The notes below the pieces were generated by a model that saw only the letters and a list, made by a program, of their open reading frames with translations, was not told where the DNA came from and made no database searches. The translations under genes were made by a program, and so were the position numbers. Shown here piece after piece: positions 24,541 to 24,658 of a stretch of DNA of 24,658 nt; within the stretch, counting starts at the first letter, position 1; each line of letters opens with the position of its first letter. Source of the stretch: JACTMJ01 sp039812845 (GTDB lineage Bacteria; Acidobacteriota; Terriglobia; Bryobacterales; Bryobacteraceae). The stretch is from NCBI GenBank assembly GCA_039812845.1, contig JBDIBK010000061.1, positions 1-24,658 on the forward strand. Direction: 5' to 3'.

Positions 24541-24658
24541 ATGCGACACTCAATTCATCTGGCTTTGGTCTCTCTGGCGGTCGCGATCCTATGGGTTCCG
24601 TCAGTCAGCGCGCAGGATTTCCGAGCCCACATCCTGGGCCGAGTGCTAGACTCATCGG
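24541..24658 (+). CDS. TonB-dependent receptor, Oar-like, N-terminal part only
   Basis: Only 39 codons are visible before the window ends. ATG 24541 has AAAGGAG six bases upstream. Residues 1-25 form a signal peptide (MRHSIHLALVSLAVAILWVP, then SVSAQ). The mature start DFRAHILGRVLDSS matches the first strand of the carboxypeptidase-regulatory-like domain that opens Oar-type receptors, as in the complete receptor at 376-3651. Its position behind the AraC gene and operator copy B suggests it is the outer-membrane entry step of the same regulon. The barrel is not visible, so another secreted protein with this domain remains possible. Confidence 0.75.
   Translation, partial: MRHSIHLALVSLAVAILWVPSVSAQDFRAHILGRVLDSS

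Overview
The window looks like a chromosomal segment of a GC-rich Gram-negative soil bacterium, most probably an Acidobacteriota of the Bryobacter/Solibacter type. This is inferred from gene content: Oar-type TonB-dependent receptors with an N-terminal carboxypeptidase-regulatory domain, several PIG-L deacetylases, Tat-exported Gfo/Idh/MocA oxidoreductases, a DUF6807 (PmoA-like) protein and secreted sugar-phosphate-isomerase-like proteins. No phage, IS, CRISPR or RNA gene was recognised.

Left part (1-6286): the N-terminus of a secreted protein leaves the window on the minus strand. It diverges from a complete 1091-residue TonB-dependent receptor that has its own extended -10 promoter and a strong hairpin after the stop. 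A quinone-oxidoreductase-like MDR enzyme follows, overlapping a two-domain GNAT acetyltransferase. A 432-base gap before smc holds two palindromes that resemble tandem NrdR boxes.

Core part (6287-16818): smc, the condensin ATPase, carries an unusual insert of about 145 residues, rich in Asn-Gly-His-x repeats, inside its N-terminal ATPase head. Convergent to it runs a minus-strand housekeeping cluster in the order aroC, def, fmt, argJ, then a PIG-L-like protein whose metal site is degraded. A small secreted IPT/TIG-like protein diverges from aroC. A second PIG-L protein with an intact active site points toward it.

Right part (16819-24658): a five-gene minus-strand operon encodes, in transcription order, a cytoplasmic isomerase-like TIM barrel, two Tat-signal Gfo/Idh/MocA oxidoreductases, a DUF6807 protein and a Tat-signal isomerase-like TIM barrel. 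Divergent from it is an AraC-family regulator, and after that the start of a second TonB-dependent receptor. A 31-base near-palindromic element in the araC/operon divergent promoter is repeated upstream of the second receptor with 26 of 31 positions identical. I infer a regulon: an outer-membrane receptor imports or senses a saccharide or glycoside, envelope oxidoreductases and TIM-barrel enzymes process it (perhaps through keto-sugar chemistry), and the AraC protein controls both units. The shared operator and the SMC insert are the two most interesting observations.
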